Below are positions 1 through 9,567 of a DNA stretch of 54,890 bases, in pieces (the stretch's first letter is position 1; every line of letters starts with the position of its first letter). The stretch is taken from positions 1 to 54,890 of the forward strand of contig JASHNS010000051.1 in the NCBI GenBank assembly GCA_030041515.1, in the 5' to 3' direction. The DNA comes from Acidobacteriaceae bacterium. GTDB lineage: Bacteria; Acidobacteriota; Terriglobia; Terriglobales; Acidobacteriaceae. A model generated the notes under the pieces. The model saw only the letters and a program-made list of their open reading frames with translations. It made no database searches and was not told the DNA's origin. Position numbers and translations under genes: made by a program.

Positions 1-101
1 CAAGGGGTGATCGCCATGTCTGCATTGTTGCTGTAGATTGTCGGGGCGGAATCTGCCCCGACGAACGGCAGCTCGGCCACGTTCACTATCTTGTTTTCCA
101 T
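1..101 (-). CDS. N-terminal fragment of a DUF3467-like small protein (partial, runs off the window)
   Basis: The reverse strand opens at ATG (position 101) and stays open for 33 codons to the window edge. The peptide begins MENKIVNVAELPF and contains PTIYSNNADMAITP. The pattern 'IYxNNxxMxxTPxD' resembles the start of DUF3467-type proteins, short cytoplasmic proteins of unknown function; this is recognition from memory and only the N-terminus is visible. There is no Shine-Dalgarno. A 6-bp hairpin (102-107 with 115-120) sits directly before the start codon. Function unknown; the rest of the gene lies outside the window. Confidence 0.5.
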   Translation of the reverse strand, partial: MENKIVNVAELPFVGADSAPTIYSNNADMAITP

Positions 102-332
102 GGTCTAAGCATCATAGACCCGTCTGCTTGAGTGCGTCTGTAACAAATTTGGGGGCAGGCGAAAAGCTGTTCTACTTGCCCTGAAGGGATAATTGCCAGC
201 AAGAGTAAACCCGTCTGAATTTACACGGGTTAGCGGGAGCCTGATGGAGTATACAAAGAAGTACTCCAAGAGCTGTTACTTTGCAAAATGATTATCAGGG
301 CTTGCCTGGGGCCTTCAAGGGGCAAAGCGCCG
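102..332. other. Intergenic stretch with three small hairpins
   Basis: No gene is seen here. Three perfect inverted repeats occur: GGTCTA/TAGACC (102-107 and 115-120), AACCCGT/ACGGGTT (208-214 and 225-231) and GGAGTA/TACTCC (246-251 and 262-267). None is followed by a clear T-run. The first touches the start of the leftmost minus-strand gene and could occlude it; the other two could be weak terminators or an RNA leader. Confidence 0.4.
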
Positions 333-533
333 TTACGCTGCCTTCGGCCGCCGCTCCCGCTCGCGGAACTCATGCTCGACGATCATCATGACGATCGTGC
401 GTTTCAGATCGGCAAGCGCCGGATCCTCGCGCGCGAGCTCGGGGTTCGCTTCCATCTGCTCCAAGGTTCGGCGCAGCATGTCAATCAAGGCAAGGTGTGG
501 ATCCAGAATAGGGGGCACGATCAACCTTTCCAC
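333..533 (-). CDS. Small hypothetical protein, 66 aa
   Basis: A 66-residue frame beginning at GTG (533) encodes a mostly helical, charged protein. An N-terminal segment (MERLIVPPILDPHLAL) is followed by MLRRTLEQMEANPELAREDP and a basic C-terminal tail. No signal peptide or membrane segment is visible. It is divergent from cydA, so the 140-nt gap between them probably holds both promoters. I do not recognise a family. The composition looks protein-like rather than an antisense artefact, since no gene lies opposite. The start is uncertain because no Shine-Dalgarno is evident. Confidence 0.5.
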   Translation of the reverse strand: MERLIVPPILDPHLALIDMLRRTLEQMEANPELAREDPALADLKRTIVMMIVEHEFRERERRPKAA

Positions 534-620
534 TCAGATGGCGCAAGGCTGGAAAAGGGTGTCCGGACCTCGCCGATGTCGTGTTTTGTCGTTCGGCCGC
601 TAGGAAACCGCCACTCCCAC

Positions 621-636
621 TGTGACGTTAGTCACA
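621..636. promoter_or_regulatory. CRP/FNR-family operator upstream of cydA
   Basis: TGTGACGTTAGTCACA is a perfect TGTGA-N6-TCACA palindrome, the classical CRP-family half-site arrangement. Its centre (628.5) lies about 42 bp before a start site predicted from a TAACCT -10-like box at 659-664. That is class II activator geometry, in which the regulator overlaps the -35 region. The site is seen directly; the regulator and the sign of regulation are inferred. Confidence 0.7.
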
Positions 637-673
637 GAGCCGTGACGCCGCTTCCCGCTAACCTGGAACCGGT

Positions 674-2041
674 ATGAACGCTCTCCTGCTGGACCGCATT
701 CACTTCGGGTTCACCGTCACCTTCCATTACCTCTTTCCGCAGCTCACCATGGGCCTGGCGCTGCTGATGCTGGTGATGAAGCTCATTGCCCTGCGCACGG
801 GCAACGAGCGGTGGAACCAGGCCGCCCGCTTCTGGGCGAAGATCTTCGCCATCAACTTCCTGCTTGGCGTCGTCACCGGCATTCCGATGGAATTCCAGTT
901 CGGCACCAATTGGTCGGAATTCTCCCGGCTCACCGGCGGCGTGATTGGACAACCGCTGGCCATGGAAGGCGTCTTCGCCTTTTTCCTGGAGTCCACTTTT
1001 CTCGGCCTGTTCCTCTTCGGGGAGAAACGCCTCTCGAAGCTCGCCCACTGCGGCGCGGCGTTCATGGTCTGGCTGGGCTCGTGGATCTCGGGCTTCTTCA
1101 TCATCGTGACGAACGCCTGGATGCAGCACCCCGTCGGCCAGCAACTGCTCCCCAACGGCACCTATGAGGTGGTGAGCTTCTGGAAGTTCATGTTGAATCC
1201 GTGGGCGTGGCTGGAATACGCGCATAACATGTGCGGCGCCGTCGTTACAGGAGCCTTTGTCGTCGCCGCCACTGGCGCTTTTTATGTCCTCGAGAAGAGG
1301 CACGAGGAGTTCGGCAGGCTCTTCCTGAAAGTCGGCGTCATCGCCGGGCTGGTTTCCTGCATCGTCCAGGTCTTTCCCACCGGCGATATGGCGGGACGCT
1401 ACGTCGCCCAAAACCAGCCCGCTGCGATCGCCGGGATGGAAGGCCTTTTCCACACGCAGACCAACGCGCCCATCGTCCTGATCGGGCAGCCCGACGAGCA
1501 GAAGCAAATCATCGAAAATCCTCTGCCAGTCAACGATGTCCTCAGCTTCCTCATCTACGGCACCACCCGCGCCCAGGTGAAGGGTCTCGATGCCTTCCCG
1601 CGCAGCGACTGGCCCACCACGCTGCCGCTGCTCTATTACAGCTACCACATCATGGCAGGCCTCGGGACCTGGTTCGTTCTCCTTACAGTGGTCGGCGCCT
1701 TCCTGCTCCGGCGCGGCAGGCTCTTCCAGGCGCGCTGGGCTCTCTGGGCCATCCTTCTCAGCTTCCCGCTCCCCTACGTTGCCAATACCGCCGGCTGGAT
1801 GACCGCGGAAATCGGTCGCCAGCCCTGGCTGGTGTACGGCTTGATCCGTACCGCGCAGGGCTACTCACCGCACGTCTCCGCGGGCAGCGCGCTGTTTACG
1901 CTGCTCGGATTCCTCGGCATGTACTCGCTGCTCTCGATTCTGTGGATTGTTCTCGTCTATCGCTTCATCAGTACCGGTCCGGAGCCTGTCGCGCAGGCGA
2001 AACTCCAGCCCGAAGCCCCAACCACCCTGACAGCGGTTTAG
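674..2041 (+). CDS. cydA: Cytochrome bd oxidase subunit I (CydA)
   Basis: Haem-bearing subunit of the cytochrome bd quinol oxidase, an inner-membrane enzyme that reduces O2 to water with quinol electrons and has high oxygen affinity. The 455-residue protein has about nine hydrophobic segments. Visible landmarks are His18 (haem b595/d side), Glu98 and Glu106 in MEGVFAFFLES, His184 in EYAHNMCG (b558 side), Met327 in SYHIMAGLG, and the GRQPW signature near residue 381. It is shorter than E. coli CydA (522), consistent with a short Q-loop. As I recall the E. coli numbering, Arg391 two residues before the Met ligand is replaced here by His325. The SD is weak. Cotranscribed with cydB 13 nt downstream and preceded by a CRP-type operator. 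Confidence 0.96.
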   Translation: MNALLLDRIHFGFTVTFHYLFPQLTMGLALLMLVMKLIALRTGNERWNQAARFWAKIFAINFLLGVVTGIPMEFQFGTNWSEFSRLTGGVIGQPLAMEGVFAFFLESTFLGLFLFGEKRLSKLAHCGAAFMVWLGSWISGFFIIVTNAWMQHPVGQQLLPNGTYEVVSFWKFMLNPWAWLEYAHNMCGAVVTGAFVVAATGAFYVLEKRHEEFGRLFLKVGVIAGLVSCIVQVFPTGDMAGRYVAQNQPAAIAGMEGLFHTQTNAPIVLIGQPDEQKQIIENPLPVNDVLSFLIYGTTRAQVKGLDAFPRSDWPTTLPLLYYSYHIMAGLGTWFVLLTVVGAFLLRRGRLFQARWALWAILLSFPLPYVANTAGWMTAEIGRQPWLVYGLIRTAQGYSPHVSAGSALFTLLGFLGMYSLLSILWIVLVYRFISTGPEPVAQAKLQPEAPTTLTAV

Positions 2042-2054
2042 CGAGGAGGACGCC

Positions 2055-3098
2055 ATGGGATTCGTCTGGTTCTGGATTGTCGCGGTGATGATCGCCGCCT
2101 ACGTGGTGCTCGACGGCTTTGATCTCGGCGTCGGCATTCTCTTTCCGATCCTGGCTTGTTCGGAGACGGACCGCCGGACCATGATTCGCTCCATCGGCCC
2201 GGTGTGGGATGGCAACGAAGTCTGGCTGCTGGCCGGCGGCGGCACACTCTTCTTCGCCTTCCCGCTGCTCTATGCTTCATCGTTCAGCGGCTTCTATCTG
2301 CCGCTGATGATCGTGCTCTGGCTCCTCATTGGACGCGGCGCCAGCATCGAGCTGCGTATGCACATCGACCGCGAGCTCTGGCGCAGCTTCTTCGACGGCA
2401 TCTTCTTCCTGGCCAGCGCACTGCTCGCCGTCTTCTTTGGTGCAGCGCTTGCCAATGTAATTCGAGGCGTTCCGCTCGCCGCCGACCAGACGTTTTTCCT
2501 GCCTCTTTGGACCAACTGGCGCGTCGGACCCGCTCCCGGCATCCTCGACTGGTACACCGTGATCGGCGGAGTCGTCGCCCTCGTCGCGCTCGCCACCCAC
2601 GGCGCGCTGTGGCTCACGCTGAAAGCGCCCGGCAAGCTCGAAGACTGCGCACGCCGCGCCGCTACCTGGCTCTGGACGGCCCTTTTGGCTGTTACTTTCA
2701 TCAGTCTCCCTGCCACCGTGGCCGTGCGCCCGACACTGCTGAACAACTACCAGGCGCATCCGGTACTCTTTATCATTCCCGCGCTGGTGATTGCTTCGTT
2801 AGTCGGCATCCTGAGCTTTACGCACCAGAGGCGGCCGCTGGCCGCGTTCCTGTCGTCCTGTTTGTATCTCGTGTTCATGCTGGTCGGGGCGGCGGCGGGA
2901 CTCTATCCCATTCTGCTTCCCTCGTCCACCAACCCCGGCCATGACATCACCGTCGCCAACGCCCTCACCGGCGCGCATTCGCTCCACGTCGGACTCATCT
3001 GGTGGTGCTTCGGGCTGGCGCTGGCGTTGACGTATTTCACCGTTTCCTATCGGCTTTTCCGCGGCAAAGTTTCCGCGGAAGCCGGCTATGGTCACTGA
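2055..3098 (+). CDS. cydB: Cytochrome bd oxidase subunit II (CydB)
   Basis: Second integral-membrane subunit of the bd oxidase; it pairs with CydA and carries no haem in most families. The 347 residues are strongly hydrophobic, with eight or more membrane segments. The N-terminus has the family hallmark [10 protein letters not shown], followed by [13 protein letters not shown] clear GAGGAGG Shine-Dalgarno lies just before ATG. It follows cydA by 13 nt, and the next gene's first possible ATG overlaps its end, so the three genes form one operon. No cydX-like micropeptide is evident between cydB and the next gene. Confidence 0.95.
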   Translation: MGFVWFWIVAVMIAAYVVLDGFDLGVGILFPILACSETDRRTMIRSIGPVWDGNEVWLLAGGGTLFFAFPLLYASSFSGFYLPLMIVLWLLIGRGASIELRMHIDRELWRSFFDGIFFLASALLAVFFGAALANVIRGVPLAADQTFFLPLWTNWRVGPAPGILDWYTVIGGVVALVALATHGALWLTLKAPGKLEDCARRAATWLWTALLAVTFISLPATVAVRPTLLNNYQAHPVLFIIPALVIASLVGILSFTHQRRPLAAFLSSCLYLVFMLVGAAAGLYPILLPSSTNPGHDITVANALTGAHSLHVGLIWWCFGLALALTYFTVSYRLFRGKVSAEAGYGH

Positions 3099-3123
3099 GC
3101 GCATTCATAAGGAGAAATCTCCC

Positions 3124-5874
3124 TTGTCTTCCTCCATGATTGAAATCGCGGTCAACGATCCGGTGATCATCGATCCTGCGCACGACCTGGTCAGCCTGGG
3201 CCGCACTTCGCTGGACTGTATCTTCACGCCTCGCTCCGTCGCCGTGGTTGGCGCTTCTGAGCGTCCCGGCTCCGTCGGCTATACCGTCCTGCGGAACATG
3301 ATCGACAGCCCGTTCGGCGGACCGGTCTGGCCGGTGAATCCGAAGCGGCCCAGCGTGCTCGCCCTCCCGGCGTTTCGCTCCATCGCCAAATTGCCCGGCG
3401 TTCCCGATCTCATGGTGGTCACCATCCCGGCGGCCGGCGTTCCCGCCGTCGTGCAGGAGGCGGTCGACGCCGGCGTGCCCTCCGCCATCATCATTTCCGC
3501 GGGATTCAAAGAGGCCGGCGACACGGGCAAAGCCCTCGAGCGCCAGGTGGGCGAGATCGCCCGCGGAAAGATGCGCATCATAGGCCCCAACTGCCTGGGC
3601 GTGATGAACCCCGTAGGCGGCCTCAACGCCAACTTTGCGAAGGAAATGGTGCCGGCGGGGCGCCTCGCCTTCATCAGCCAGAGCGGCGCGCTGGGCACCG
3701 CGGTCCTCGACTGGTGCATCCGCGAGCGCGTCGGTCTCAGCGGCTTCGTCTCGGTGGGCTCCATGCTCGACGTGAGCTGGGGCGACCTGATTGATCACTA
3801 CGGGCAGGATCCCAACACCGATTCGATCGCGATCTATATGGAATCCATTGGCGATGCGCGCAGCTTCCTTTCCGCCGCGCGCGAAGTCGCGATGAGCAAG
3901 CCCATCCTGGTCATCAAGGCTGGCCGCACGGCTGCCGCGGCCAAAGCCGCTGCGTCCCACACGGGCTCGCTCACCGGCAGCGACGCCGTTCTGGATGCTG
4001 CTTTCGAGCGCGCGGGCGTTCTCCGCGTCGACTCCATCGGCCAGCTCTTTTATGTTGCCGAAGCGCTTGCCAAACAACCGCGTCCGCGCGGTCCGCGCCT
4101 GACCATCCTCACCAATGCCGGCGGCCCCGGCGTTCTGGCCACCGACGCGCTGATCGCCGCCGGCGGCGAGCTCACTGAGATCTCGCCCGAAACCATCGAA
4201 ACCTACAACGCCTTTCTGCCCGACGCGTGGAGCCACAACAACCCAGTCGACATCCTCGGCGACGCCGAATCCGATCGTTACGCCAGGGCGCTTGAGATTG
4301 CCTCGAAAGACGCGAACACCGACGGCATGCTCGTCATCCTCACGCCGCAGGGCATGACCAATCCCACGGAAATTGCCGAGAAGCTGGCGCCCTACGCGCA
4401 CTCCACCGGCAAACCCGTCCTCGCCAGCTGGATGGGCGGCGACTTCGTCGCACAGGGCGAAAGTATCCTCCGGCAGGCCGGCATCCCCGACTTCCCGTTT
4501 CCCGATGATGCTGCCCGCGCGTTCGAGTTCACCTGGCGCTATGCTCGCAACCTCCGCGACCTGTACGAGACTCCCGCGGCGCGCTCCGGCTCAGTGCTCG
4601 AAGCGAAGCGTGATCTTGCCACCGGCATCCTTGATGGAGTCCGGGCCGGCCGCCGCACCATCCTGACCGAATACGAATCCAAACAGCTCCTCGCCGCTTA
4701 CGGTATTCCCACCGTTCGCACCGAGCTCGCGCCCACGGCTGTCCGTGCGGTCGAGCAGGCCGAGGCCATCGGTTACCCCGTCGTCCTCAAGCTCCACTCC
4801 GAGACCATCACCCACAAGACGGACGTCGGCGGGGTCAAGCTGAATCTTCGCTCCGCGCTCGAAGTGAATCGCGCCTTCACTGAAATTCAGCAGTCGGTGA
4901 CCGCCAAAGCAGGCGCGCAGCATTTCCTTGGCGTCACGGTGCAGCCCTTCGCCAAGCTCGACGGTTACGAGATCATCCTCGGCAGCAGCATCGATCCGCA
5001 GCTCGGCCCCGTGCTCCTCTTCGGCACCGGCGGCCAGCTCGTCGAGGTCTACAAGGACAGCTCGCTTGCGCTGCCGCCGCTCAACGCCACGCTCGCGCGC
5101 CACATGATGGAGAAGACGCGCATCTACGGGGCACTGAAAGGAGTACGCGGCCGCAAATCCGTCGACCTCGCCGCGCTCGACGATCTGGTTGTGCGCTTCA
5201 GCGAGCTTGCCGTCGAGCAGCGCTGGATCAAAGAGATCGACATCAATCCGCTGCTCGCTTCGCCCGACGGTCTCATCGCCCTCGATGCCCGCGTCGTTCT
5301 GCACGATCCGGACACGCCCGAAGCGCAGCTCCCGCATCCCGCCATCCGCCCGTATCCGGTGCGCTACATCGCGCCGTGGACGAATAAGCCTGGCGAGCAG
5401 ATGCTCATTCGGCCCATTCGTCCCGAAGACGAACCGCTCATCGTCGCCTTCCACGACCGCCTCAGCGAGCGCACGGTGGTCGAGCGGTACTTTACGGCGC
5501 TCGCCCTCAGTGCGCGCACCGCGCACGAGCGTCTCACCCGCATCTGCTTCATCGACTACGATCGCGAGCTCGCCCTCGTTGCCGAAAAGCTGGACACTAC
5601 GGGGAATTTACATATCGCGGGCGTCAGCCGCATGAATCGCCAGGAAGATGGCAGTTCCGCCACGCTCGCCATTGTCGTGGCGGATGAATCTCAGGGCCAG
5701 GGTCTGGGCGAGGCCATCATGCGTCGCGCCCTCGATGCCGCCCGAGCCGAAGGCGTACGCCGGGTTATCATCCACTTCCTGCCGCAGAACGAGCGTATGA
5801 GCCGTCTTTCCCGCAAGCTCGGCTTTGCGCTCACCGAAGAGAAAGCCCTCATTCGCGGCGAGCTCGCGCTTTAG
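3124..5874 (+). CDS. Acetyl-CoA ligase (ADP-forming)/GNAT acetyltransferase fusion (PatZ-like)
   Basis: Large cytoplasmic fusion. The order is CoA-binding Rossmann domain (about residues 25-120), two succinyl-CoA-ligase-like domains (to about 450), ATP-grasp (about 500-720) and a C-terminal GNAT domain (about 745-910) with the acetyl-CoA loop [10 protein letters not shown]. Related PatZ/Pat proteins acetylate lysines of metabolic enzymes. The ligase active-site motif SHTGSL keeps its histidine (codon 3958-3960), which PatZ-type enzymes are reported to lose, so ligase activity may be retained. I chose TTG 3124 because AAGGAG sits 9 nt upstream; ATG 3088 (overlapping cydB) and ATG 3136 are alternatives. 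Third gene of the cyd operon, ended by a strong terminator. The link to respiration is inferred from position. Confidence 0.9.
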   Translation: MSSSMIEIAVNDPVIIDPAHDLVSLGRTSLDCIFTPRSVAVVGASERPGSVGYTVLRNMIDSPFGGPVWPVNPKRPSVLALPAFRSIAKLPGVPDLMVVTIPAAGVPAVVQEAVDAGVPSAIIISAGFKEAGDTGKALERQVGEIARGKMRIIGPNCLGVMNPVGGLNANFAKEMVPAGRLAFISQSGALGTAVLDWCIRERVGLSGFVSVGSMLDVSWGDLIDHYGQDPNTDSIAIYMESIGDARSFLSAAREVAMSKPILVIKAGRTAAAAKAAASHTGSLTGSDAVLDAAFERAGVLRVDSIGQLFYVAEALAKQPRPRGPRLTILTNAGGPGVLATDALIAAGGELTEISPETIETYNAFLPDAWSHNNPVDILGDAESDRYARALEIASKDANTDGMLVILTPQGMTNPTEIAEKLAPYAHSTGKPVLASWMGGDFVAQGESILRQAGIPDFPFPDDAARAFEFTWRYARNLRDLYETPAARSGSVLEAKRDLATGILDGVRAGRRTILTEYESKQLLAAYGIPTVRTELAPTAVRAVEQAEAIGYPVVLKLHSETITHKTDVGGVKLNLRSALEVNRAFTEIQQSVTAKAGAQHFLGVTVQPFAKLDGYEIILGSSIDPQLGPVLLFGTGGQLVEVYKDSSLALPPLNATLARHMMEKTRIYGALKGVRGRKSVDLAALDDLVVRFSELAVEQRWIKEIDINPLLASPDGLIALDARVVLHDPDTPEAQLPHPAIRPYPVRYIAPWTNKPGEQMLIRPIRPEDEPLIVAFHDRLSERTVVERYFTALALSARTAHERLTRICFIDYDRELALVAEKLDTTGNLHIAGVSRMNRQEDGSSATLAIVVADESQGQGLGEAIMRRALDAARAEGVRRVIIHFLPQNERMSRLSRKLGFALTEEKALIRGELAL

Positions 5875-5885
5875 TTCACTCAGTA

Positions 5886-5919
5886 AAGGGCAGGTGGAAC
5901 TTTGCCTGCCCTTCTTTTT
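5886..5919 (+). terminator. Rho-independent terminator of the cydAB-acyltransferase operon
   Basis: A perfect 9-bp stem, AAGGGCAGG (5886-5894) with CCTGCCCTT (5905-5913), has a 10-nt loop and is followed immediately by CTTTTT. It lies 12 nt after the stop codon of the acyltransferase gene. Confidence 0.88.
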
Positions 5920-6039
5920 GGACTGGATTTCAGAGAAGCGCAGTGGCGCCCACGACCTGGCCTGCGCGAGCCGCGGGCGAGTCGGACGAACACGGCCAGA
6001 TTTCGCAAACATGGAAGAGCAGATGTTTGCGCAGGGTCA

Positions 6040-7476
6040 TCAACCCGCGACTACTTCACCTACCGTTCGCGATTCGGGCAGGGAATTCGCCTCCGCCGCG
6101 GGCAGTTTCACGGTCACGCACGTCCCCTCGCCCAAGCGGCTCCTCACGCGGATCGTTCCTCCGCAGGCATCCACAATCGCTTTGCAGATCGAGAGCCCCA
6201 GTCCCGCGCCGCCCGTCGTCCGTGCGCGCGAGCGGTCTCCTCGCCAAAAGCGCTCGAACAGATGGGGAAGATCTTCCGGCGAAATCCCGCTGCCCGTGTC
6301 CCGCACCTCAAGCACCGTTTGCGAGCCTGCCTCAATCTCTGCGATCACCTGTCCGCCTTCCGGCGTATGCTGCGCCGCGTTCAGCAGCAGATTGGCCACG
6401 AGCGAGGCGCACGCATCTTCGCTCAGCGGCACCGGCGCTGAGCGCTGGGCTTCCACGCCGATCGTCACTCCACGAATCTGTGCCAGCGTCTCCATCTGCA
6501 CGGCCACGTCGCGGGCCACTTCCGCCAGATCGCACCGTGCATGCTCCGCCGGTTCCTGTTCGAAACGCGCCAGTTGCAGCATGCGCTGCACGAGCTCTTC
6601 CATGCGCGCGCAATCCGCCAGGCACGTTTCCAGCCCGCGCGAGTATTCCCGCGTGGTGCGCGGGCGCGAGCCAAGCAATTGCAGCGAGGACTTGACGATG
6701 GTCACCGCCGTCTTCAGCTCGTGCGCCGCATCGTGCACGAATACCTGCTGCCGCCGGAACGCCCCTTCCAGCCGTTCCGTGGCCGACTCCAGCGCCCTCG
6801 CCAGCACTGCCAGCTCGCGCGTCGCCAGCGCTCCCGGCGGCGCGCGGAATCGCGGATCGCGAGGCGTCATCTCGGCTGCCGCCTTGCTCAGTTGCTCGAG
6901 AGGCGCCAAACCGCGCCGCAGCAGAAACGTGAGCGCCGCCCCGGTCATCATCAGCAGCAGGATTCCCGCCATCAGGAGAAAACGCGCCGCGCGCATCACC
7001 GCTTCGTGCACAGGATGCAGCGTAACCGCATAAACAATCATCACGGGCCGCGCAATCCCGGGGCTCTTGTCGTCCGCATCGATCTGCCGGACTCCGTGGA
7101 GCACCAGCCCGCGGAAGCTGTGGCCGCTTAACTGGAAGCTCTTCGGTCGCGCAGCGTTCTCCAGCGCGCGCGCCACCAATGGATTCCATCGCGGCGAATG
7201 CGCCAGCACGCGTCCGCCCTGGTCCTCCGCCATCCACAAATCCCTCGAGCGGAGGTCCAGCGCGGAAGGGTCGATGGTCACATCGTCGGCTGCATCTTCC
7301 GCGTCGTGCACCTGGCCCAGCAGCGAGTCCGCGCGCCCGCGCAGCATGAGGTCGAAGGCCCTCAACTGCTCGCGCCACAGATACACCAGAGTCGCAGCGG
7401 CCATCGCCGCTACCAGCACGCACTCCAGTATCAGCACTGTGGCGATCAACCGGCTTCGCAGCGAAGGCCGTCTCAC
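6040..7476 (-). CDS. Sensor histidine kinase of a two-component system
   Basis: Membrane sensor kinase of 478 residues. It has a transmembrane helix (about 10-34), a roughly 130-residue extracytoplasmic sensing region, a second helix (about 164-186) and a HAMP linker. The HisKA domain has phospho-acceptor His252 in DAAHELKTA. The HATPase domain shows the N box (NLLLNAAQHTPEGG), G1 (VRDTGSGI), the F box (LFERFWRGD) and G2 (GGAGLGLSI). GTG 7476 is chosen because it overlaps the regulator's stop codon (GTGA) and has GAGGAG 6 nt upstream; the longer frame to 7545 lies inside the regulator. Architecture resembles CusS/QseC-type kinases; the stimulus cannot be read from sequence. Convergent with the cyd operon. 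Confidence 0.93.
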   Translation of the reverse strand: MRRPSLRSRLIATVLILECVLVAAMAAATLVYLWREQLRAFDLMLRGRADSLLGQVHDAEDAADDVTIDPSALDLRSRDLWMAEDQGGRVLAHSPRWNPLVARALENAARPKSFQLSGHSFRGLVLHGVRQIDADDKSPGIARPVMIVYAVTLHPVHEAVMRAARFLLMAGILLLMMTGAALTFLLRRGLAPLEQLSKAAAEMTPRDPRFRAPPGALATRELAVLARALESATERLEGAFRRQQVFVHDAAHELKTAVTIVKSSLQLLGSRPRTTREYSRGLETCLADCARMEELVQRMLQLARFEQEPAEHARCDLAEVARDVAVQMETLAQIRGVTIGVEAQRSAPVPLSEDACASLVANLLLNAAQHTPEGGQVIAEIEAGSQTVLEVRDTGSGISPEDLPHLFERFWRGDRSRARTTGGAGLGLSICKAIVDACGGTIRVRSRLGEGTCVTVKLPAAEANSLPESRTVGEVVAG

Positions 7477-8180
7477 ATACCGCTCCTCGGCGCTGCTCCT
7501 CCGGCGATCAGGCGATACCCTCGCCCGCGCAGCGTCTCGATCCACGGGCAGCCGTCCCCCGCGCCGCCGCGATTCAGCTTGCGTCGCAGGTTCGAAATGT
7601 GTGCCTCAATCACGTTCGAATGGTGCTCCCAGTTGTAATCGTACAGATGCTCCAGCAGCACTTGCTTCGAAACCACGGACCGAGGGCGGTGGCTCAGGTA
7701 TTCAAGGGCACGATACTCCGTCGGAGACAGATCGACCGGCTTGCCCGCGACCGTCACTGTCTTCTCAATCGTGTCGATTGTCAAATCCGCCACCTGGATC
7801 TTCGGGTGGCTCACGCCTTTGCCGCGCCGGATCAGCGCTTTCGCCCGCGCCAGCAACTCGCCCAAATCGAACGGCTTCGCCAAATAATCGTCCGCGCCCG
7901 CATTCAGCAGCTTGACCACCGAAGCTTTCTCCGCCACCGCCGTCAGCACCAGCACCGGCGCAGTCTGGCCGCGCGCGCGGATCGCCTGCAGCACTTCGGC
8001 GCCGCTCGTTCCGGGCAGCATCAGGTCCAGTACAATCAGGTCGTAGTTCGATTGCCGCCCCAGATCCACGCCATCCGGCCCGGTGCGCGCCACATCCACT
8101 GCCAGGCCAGCGCTCTCGCGCAGCGCGGTGGCAATGTTCGCCGCTACCCGTGTTTCGTCCTCAATCACCAGAGCGCGCAT
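7473..8180 (-). CDS. OmpR-family response regulator
   Basis: DNA-binding partner of the downstream kinase. The receiver domain has the acidic pair EDE near the N-terminus, phospho-acceptor Asp52 in VLDLMLPGTSG, a Thr in LVLTA and Lys102 in YLAKPF. It is followed by a winged-helix domain ending in RGRGYRL, typical of OmpR/PhoB regulators. ATG 8180 gives the canonical MRALVIEDE start and 235 residues. The frame is open further upstream to ATG 8240, which has GGGGAAA just before it, but that extension would add residues unusual for the family. Coupled to the kinase by a 4-nt overlap and divergent from the cysteine desulfurase. Confidence 0.93.
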   Translation of the reverse strand: MRALVIEDETRVAANIATALRESAGLAVDVARTGPDGVDLGRQSNYDLIVLDLMLPGTSGAEVLQAIRARGQTAPVLVLTAVAEKASVVKLLNAGADDYLAKPFDLGELLARAKALIRRGKGVSHPKIQVADLTIDTIEKTVTVAGKPVDLSPTEYRALEYLSHRPRSVVSKQVLLEHLYDYNWEHHSNVIEAHISNLRRKLNRGGAGDGCPWIETLRGRGYRLIAGGAAPRSGM

Positions 8181-8281
8181 ACGGTCAGGATCGCTCCCTG
8201 CCCTTAATTTTGCCTGAATTGCAAGAGTACGATCGACCATTTTCCCCGACCTTTCCGCCTCTCCCGCTCGCCAGTCCCCGT

Positions 8282-8287
8282 TAGAAT
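8282..8287 (+). promoter_or_regulatory. -10 box 5 nt before the cysteine desulfurase start
   Basis: TAGAAT ends 5 nt before ATG 8293. With usual -10 to start-site spacing, transcription would begin at about the first base of the start codon, predicting a leaderless mRNA. No clear -35 is seen. Confidence 0.45.
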
Positions 8288-8292
8288 AAGGT

Positions 8293-9468
8293 ATGCGCCG
8301 CATTTACATGGACGCCAACTCCACCACTCCTCTGTTACCCGATGTGCTGGAGGCGATGCGGCCCTTCTTCATCGAATCCTTCGGCAACGCTTCTTCCATC
8401 CACCAGGTCGGGCAGCGTGCTCGCGCCGCCGTCGAGCGCGCCCGCGAGCAGGTGGCCGCGCTCCTCCGCTGCCGCGCCGCAGAAGTCGTCTTCACTTCCG
8501 GCGGCACCGAGAGCGATAACACCGCGATCTTCGGTATTCTGCGTCCGGGCGACCACCTGATCACCTCTGCCATCGAGCACCACGCGATCCTGCATTCCGC
8601 CGAGAAGGCCCGCGTGCGTGGCATCGACGTCACTATCCTCCCCGTCTCCGCGGCCGGAGCGGTCGATCCCATGGACGTCTACCGCGCACTCAAGCCGAAC
8701 ACCAAACTCATCAGCGTGATGATGGCTAATAATGAAACCGGCGTGGTCCAGCCCGTCGAACAGATCGGCAAAATCGCCGCCGAAGCCGAAGTGTGCTTCC
8801 ACACCGATGCGGTGCAGGCCGCCGGCAAGATCCCCATCGACGTCAAAGCCATCGGATGCCATTTGCTCAGCCTTTCCGGTCACAAGTTTCACGCCCCCCA
8901 GGGCACCGGCATTCTTTACGTCCGCCGCGGCACGCGATTCGAGCCGCTCCTCTTCGGCGGAGCGCATGAGCGCCAACGCCGTGCGGGAACCGAAAACGTT
9001 GCCGGCATCGTCGGCCTCGGCCAGGCTGCGGAGATCGCCCTCGCCGGTCTCACCGACGGCACCGAGGATCACATCTGCATGCTGCGCGACCGCCTCGAGC
9101 AGGGCCTCATCGCGGCGATAGACCAGTGCGGCGTCAACGGCGCGGGGCAGCCGCGCGTTCCCAACACCACGAATCTCTACTTTGATCACCTCGAAAGCGA
9201 AGCGCTGCTGATCGCGCTCGATCTGAAGGGGCTCGCCGTCTCTGGCGGCTCCGCCTGCTCGTCAGGATCCACCGAGCCTTCGCACGTCCTCAAAGCCATG
9301 GGCCTGCCGCTCGCCCGGTCGCGCGCCAGCCTGCGCTTCAGCCTCACGCGCCAGAACACCGCAGCCGACATCGACTACGCCCTCGAGATCATCCCGCCGG
9401 CCGTCGCCCGCCTGCGGGAGCTCTCGCCCGTGCACAAACACCCCACCGTCGCCGCAGCCGCAAAGTAA
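8293..9468 (+). CDS. Cysteine desulfurase (NifS/IscS family)
   Basis: PLP enzyme that removes sulfur from cysteine as a persulfide for Fe-S cluster and thio-cofactor synthesis. The 391-residue cytoplasmic protein begins MRRIYMDANSTTP, the usual family N-terminus, which fixes the start. Visible residues are the TSGGTESDN phosphate-binding region, PLP lysine Lys198 in SLSGHKFHAP, and active-site Cys322 in SGGSACSSG, on a loop of the NifS-like group I type. No iscU, nifU or other Fe-S gene is adjacent, so the acceptor is unknown and nifS versus iscS cannot be decided. There is no SD; a -10 box lies 5 nt upstream. Confidence 0.93.
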   Translation: MRRIYMDANSTTPLLPDVLEAMRPFFIESFGNASSIHQVGQRARAAVERAREQVAALLRCRAAEVVFTSGGTESDNTAIFGILRPGDHLITSAIEHHAILHSAEKARVRGIDVTILPVSAAGAVDPMDVYRALKPNTKLISVMMANNETGVVQPVEQIGKIAAEAEVCFHTDAVQAAGKIPIDVKAIGCHLLSLSGHKFHAPQGTGILYVRRGTRFEPLLFGGAHERQRRAGTENVAGIVGLGQAAEIALAGLTDGTEDHICMLRDRLEQGLIAAIDQCGVNGAGQPRVPNTTNLYFDHLESEALLIALDLKGLAVSGGSACSSGSTEPSHVLKAMGLPLARSRASLRFSLTRQNTAADIDYALEIIPPAVARLRELSPVHKHPTVAAAAK

Positions 9469-9567
9469 TCGAACCCCGTTCACCGCGTTCAAACCAGACC
9501 AACCGTCCTGTCCCGGAAATTCAACAAGGGAAGAACAATGCGAGGCTGTCATTCCGGGCGTACGAGG

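Noticed and set aside
3037-4401. Minus-strand open frame (454 codons) opposite the acyl-CoA ligase
   Set aside because: Overlaps a conserved CoA-binding domain on the plus strand and shows no domain of its own.
7477-7545. Longer N-terminus for the histidine kinase
   Set aside because: The added residues lie inside the regulator's coding end; GTG 7476 has a good SD and the typical 4-nt overlap.
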